A stretch of 64,000 bases of DNA from NCBI GenBank assembly GCA_032768795.1, contig CP136491.1, positions 1,364,001 to 1,428,000 of the forward strand. Direction: 5' to 3'. Source of the stretch: Tremella fuciformis (lineage: Eukaryota; Basidiomycota; Tremellomycetes; Tremellales; Tremellaceae). The notes under the pieces are model-generated. The model was not told the origin of the DNA. It saw nothing but the letters and a program-made list of their open reading frames with translations, and searched no databases. Of this stretch, positions 61,001-64,000 are shown in pieces. The stretch's first letter is position 1. Each line of letters starts with the position of its first letter. The translations under genes were made by a program, and so were the position numbers.

Positions 61001-63707
61001 TATCCTGCTGCAAGCCCGTATACGCCCCGCTCGATCTCGCCGGTCACCCGTCCTGCAAGCCCGCCATCGGCATGGCGTTCGGCCAGTCCACCACCTTCCG
61101 GGAAGACTATACTGGCCCCAGTGCCAGATACCGCCAATAGCATCTCCCCGGTCGTTCCTGGAGACAGTTCTGCTGGCTCTGGTACGTACGAGCCAAGATC
61201 CGAGGCGGCCAATGGCCGCACCGGATCAGCTTCATCGTCCAGAAGCGCCGATGCTTCAAGGGATCAAGGCCCCTCCGTACCGGCTCCCAACCAGCCACGC
61301 AAAAGTCCTGCCAATCTTGTCGACCGATCTGATGTCGTTCCTCTGCACTCGGATCCAGCGGTGGTGAAGGACTTTGAGGCGCGTTTGGCCAAAGCGACTG
61401 CGGAACTTATCCAAGCAAAGACCGACGTCCAGCGGACGCCTTCGGCCGGTAAGCAAGCCGGGCTGCAAAGAAGAGGAACGAAGAAAGGCGATAAAATCGC
61501 AATCTCTAATCCAAAGCTTGTATCATCTTCTTACAAGCCATCCGCGTCACCCATCACACCGCCGAGCCGTCCTGAACCCGTCGCCGGCGTTCCGACAGAG
61601 AATATCAGCGGCTCCAACACGACTACTACTTCTCGTTGGAGGAAGCTGGGCTTCCGACGTGGTCCTTCACTTGGGGGAGAGCAACAAGCAAAATCTCCTC
61701 GTATCGGGCAGGCAAATACCCCTCAACTGGCGGGGCCAATCAACCTGCGCACACAAGCGCAGTCGGGTAACTCTCCGGATCTTGACGCTTTCCGATTCCC
61801 GCCACCAGCATCAGCTACGCTGCCGAAACAACCCAGTGCAGCACCTTTGATGACTCCGCCGTCATCGGCCGACCACGGTCTGCGTAGTATGGTAGACAAG
61901 CTGCGGCATGGCAGGGACCGCTCCCGATCCGACGAGCGTCAAGCTGTACAGCTATCTCACGCTCAGAAGCCCTCCTTGCCTGCCAATGTGCAACAATCTA
62001 TGCCAGTCGTTGCTCAATCCGACACCGCAGTACACCAACGCGAGACTTCCGACGAATCGGCTATTGCGAAATTCATTGAGGCAGGGAAGGCATTAGGACT
62101 CAAAGATGATCAGCTGGGGGAGATGTTGGCACAGAAAGGCATGCTTGACAGATCGACCACCAGCAATTCTGTGCGTTCGGTCCGTTCCACCGCCCCATCA
62201 AGTGTCACAGGCTCGCAAGCGCCTGAGACTCCTCCTATGGATGCCCTTAATCGCCAACCCTCCCTCAGTCGCCAACCGTCTACCAAGGGCAAATCTGGGT
62301 TATTTCGCTCTTTCTCTCGATCTAAGAAGAAGGGCATGGAGGACGAGGGGCTTGCGAGCGGTCGCACGACACCGAAACCACTGCCTGGCCCACGCTCAGC
62401 AGTTGTCCGCCGGACTTTGCTCATCGCCGATGCGCCTGTAGGGTCAACAAGCATGGGCGGTACTGGATCTTCTGCTGATCCAACGGCATCCCCCGGCAGC
62501 AGAAATCCAAACATAGAACGCAAGTTGTCAGTCAAGCGCAAACCTCTGAACCTCTCTGCCCACGATCGCGAGTTGGTATCGAATGACCCAGCGACACCTG
62601 TTCATCGCCGTCTCGCAAGCCTGACGAGCGATCACTCTGATATCGAGCAGAGTCGGGTGGATCAGCTCGACAGCCCAATCACTGCTACGGCTGTGGTTCA
62701 CACCTCGGCGCTACTCGAGACCCCTCCAAAGCTCGATCCCGCATTGCGATCTAGTTTCAGTGGCAGCCACGTCTCGGTCGATGCTCAGTCCGCATCAATG
62801 TCCCGATCGTCTACTGGGGGCTCGATCTTCGACTTGTACGGAGGCGAGGGCGGCACGCAAGAGCTGTTAGTGTCGCCAGCTACGCCACGAGACGCGGTGG
62901 ATAGGCGACGCATGACTCAGGCCCTGGAGATCTGGTGAGAGAATGCGACGGCTGCTATCACATATGCTGATCTCACAGTGAATATGAAGACGGTCAGGTG
63001 GTATGGTCACTGGTGGACGGGCTGCGGACCCAAGACCCTCCGTCGGATGTTGATCTGCCGAGTGACCATTCGCGGCAGGGTTCTCTCAGCTCCAAGCATG
63101 ACTCCCTGCTACAACCATCGGCGAGCAACAGCTCGCTACGCATATCATCGTGGCGTCAGCCGAGCCCAAATGCTTATCCACAACTCAACCTTCGCCACCG
63201 TGATCGGAACGCGGCCGAAGCCAGACCCGAGACACATGTTCGTCATTTACAACGATCAGAACTATCAGCTGATTTGCTTAGATCTATCAAGCGTCGGCCC
63301 AAGACGTTGCGGAGCTGATCGATCACTTGTCACGGGACCTCAATGCAGAAGGTCGAGGGCGGATCGACATTCGTGAACTCGACATCTTCGATTCCATACC
63401 CGGCGCACCAGCGTCACGGGCGCCGCTTCCTGCGTCGTTTTCTCAAGGGCGCAGCAACGGTGTGCGGCAAGCCCAGCCAATCTCCCCCACCGAGCCTAAC
63501 ACCTCTTTCTCTCGCCCGCAATTTCCTCTCAACGCCTTGCAGCGGCGTGATTTGCTTGCGAACTCGGGCCATATGCGCTCCGGCAGCGGTAGTGTCCCGA
63601 GTCCGAGCGCCCCAAGCTTTGCCAGCTCTGGATCGGCGGCCAAGACTGTAGAGGATCGCCTGCAAGCCTTGATGGACAGACTTCGGAGCGAACAACCTGT
63701 CGGATAA
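58020..63707 (+). CDS. very large intrinsically disordered protein with a conserved C-terminal block, function unknown
   Basis: A nearly continuous coding region from 58639 to 62936 with introns at 58720-58772, 60929-60967 and 62936-62978 yields well over 1600 residues. A short, uncertain 5' part is assigned from the ATG at 58020. Early coding frames are inconsistent and the true start may be further 3'. Most of the protein is Ser/Pro/Asn-rich low complexity. Short conserved-looking helices occur (FIEAGKALGLKDDQLGEMLAQK and LSGLGQEELVLLQGKL). The C-terminal block has LEICEYEDGQVVWSLVDGLR and, after an intron (63240-63284), QDVAELIDHLSRDLNAEG. I recall similar patterns in fungal proteins of unknown role, but cannot name a family. 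A scaffold or regulatory protein is plausible. Confidence 0.55.
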
Positions 63708-63846
63708 TCCACCAAATCGTGTTCTTTCTTATCAATGACCCGCGACGCTTTCGTCACGATATAGGTACGACATGATGACTAAATGCATTGCGCTGCGATT
63801 CTTACATTGTGTTTGTATATAGACAACGTTCGAGCGCAGAGACTCT

Positions 63847-64000
63847 TCAGTCGCTGGGAGGACTGCGCGGCGGGCGCAGAGTACCTCGGTCGGCTTGACG
63901 GTATGCAGTACGCTGCGCCGGCTTTCGCCGATCCTCCTTGAGTATCTCGTACGTCTCGAGCTTGCCAAAGTACAAGAGGGCCGCCCGGGCGTGCTCGTCC
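63847..64000 (-). CDS. 3' end of a gene running off the window, function unknown
   Basis: The last 51 codons of a minus-strand gene are visible. They read DEHARAALLYFGKLETYEIL followed by a basic Pro-rich tail (PRSPPSD before the stop at 63849-63847). The 5' part lies outside the window. The helical EHARAALLYFGKLETYEI segment looks real, but I cannot name the family. Confidence 0.45.
   Translation of the reverse strand, partial: DEHARAALLYFGKLETYEILKEDRRKPAQRTAYRQADRGTLRPPRSPPSD

Overview
This window is a gene-dense stretch of nuclear DNA from a fungus, most likely a basidiomycete yeast of the Tremellomycetes type. Genes sit close together on both strands. Nearly all are split by many short introns (about 43-60 nt) with GT...AG ends and CTNAC/TGAC-like branch points. 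Several predicted proteins, notably the Pfa4-type palmitoyltransferase, match what I recall of their Cryptococcus relatives. I see no bacterial genes, CRISPR array, rRNA or intact transposon. Exon boundaries were read by eye. Those of GPN3, PFA4, the TVP15-like gene and the UPF0642-like gene were checked to give an intact reading frame; the others are less exact.

Left part (1-16 kb): GDA1 nucleoside diphosphatase (+); GPN3 GTPase (-); an intron-containing tRNA-Asn (-); a leucine-rich-repeat/esterase fusion (-); proteasome alpha-1 SCL1 (-), divergent from a small UPF0642-like gene (+); an MFS exporter (-), divergent from PFA4 (+); and an RSC1/RSC2-like bromo-BAH protein (-).

Middle (16-40 kb): a TVP15-like Golgi protein (+), a membrane-anchored alpha/beta hydrolase (+), a SAC-domain phosphoinositide phosphatase (+), a large serine-rich protein (-), a URB2-like nucleolar protein (+), a putative eIF4E-binding protein (-), an AT-rich gene-poor island with a cluster of strong hairpins (about 33.8-34.65 kb), PAH1/lipin (+), a YIP1-family protein (-) and YPT6/Rab6 (-).

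Right part (41-64 kb): one or two low-complexity proteins (+), ESS2/DGCR14 (-), a split-RING protein (+), a small multi-pass membrane protein (+), a CSC1/RSN1-type channel (-), a sugar transporter (-), exosome subunit RRP45 (+), a very large disordered protein (+), and the 3' end of a further gene (-).

The genes do not form an operon or metabolic cluster. Several share a theme of Golgi/ER trafficking and membrane lipid (GDA1, PFA4, TVP15-like, SAC phosphatase, PAH1, YIP1 family, YPT6), and another group serves RNA or protein turnover (SCL1, GPN3, URB2-like, ESS2, RRP45). The most striking observation is that the catalytic DHHC motif of PFA4 can only be assembled through two consecutive microexons of 6 and 7 nt.
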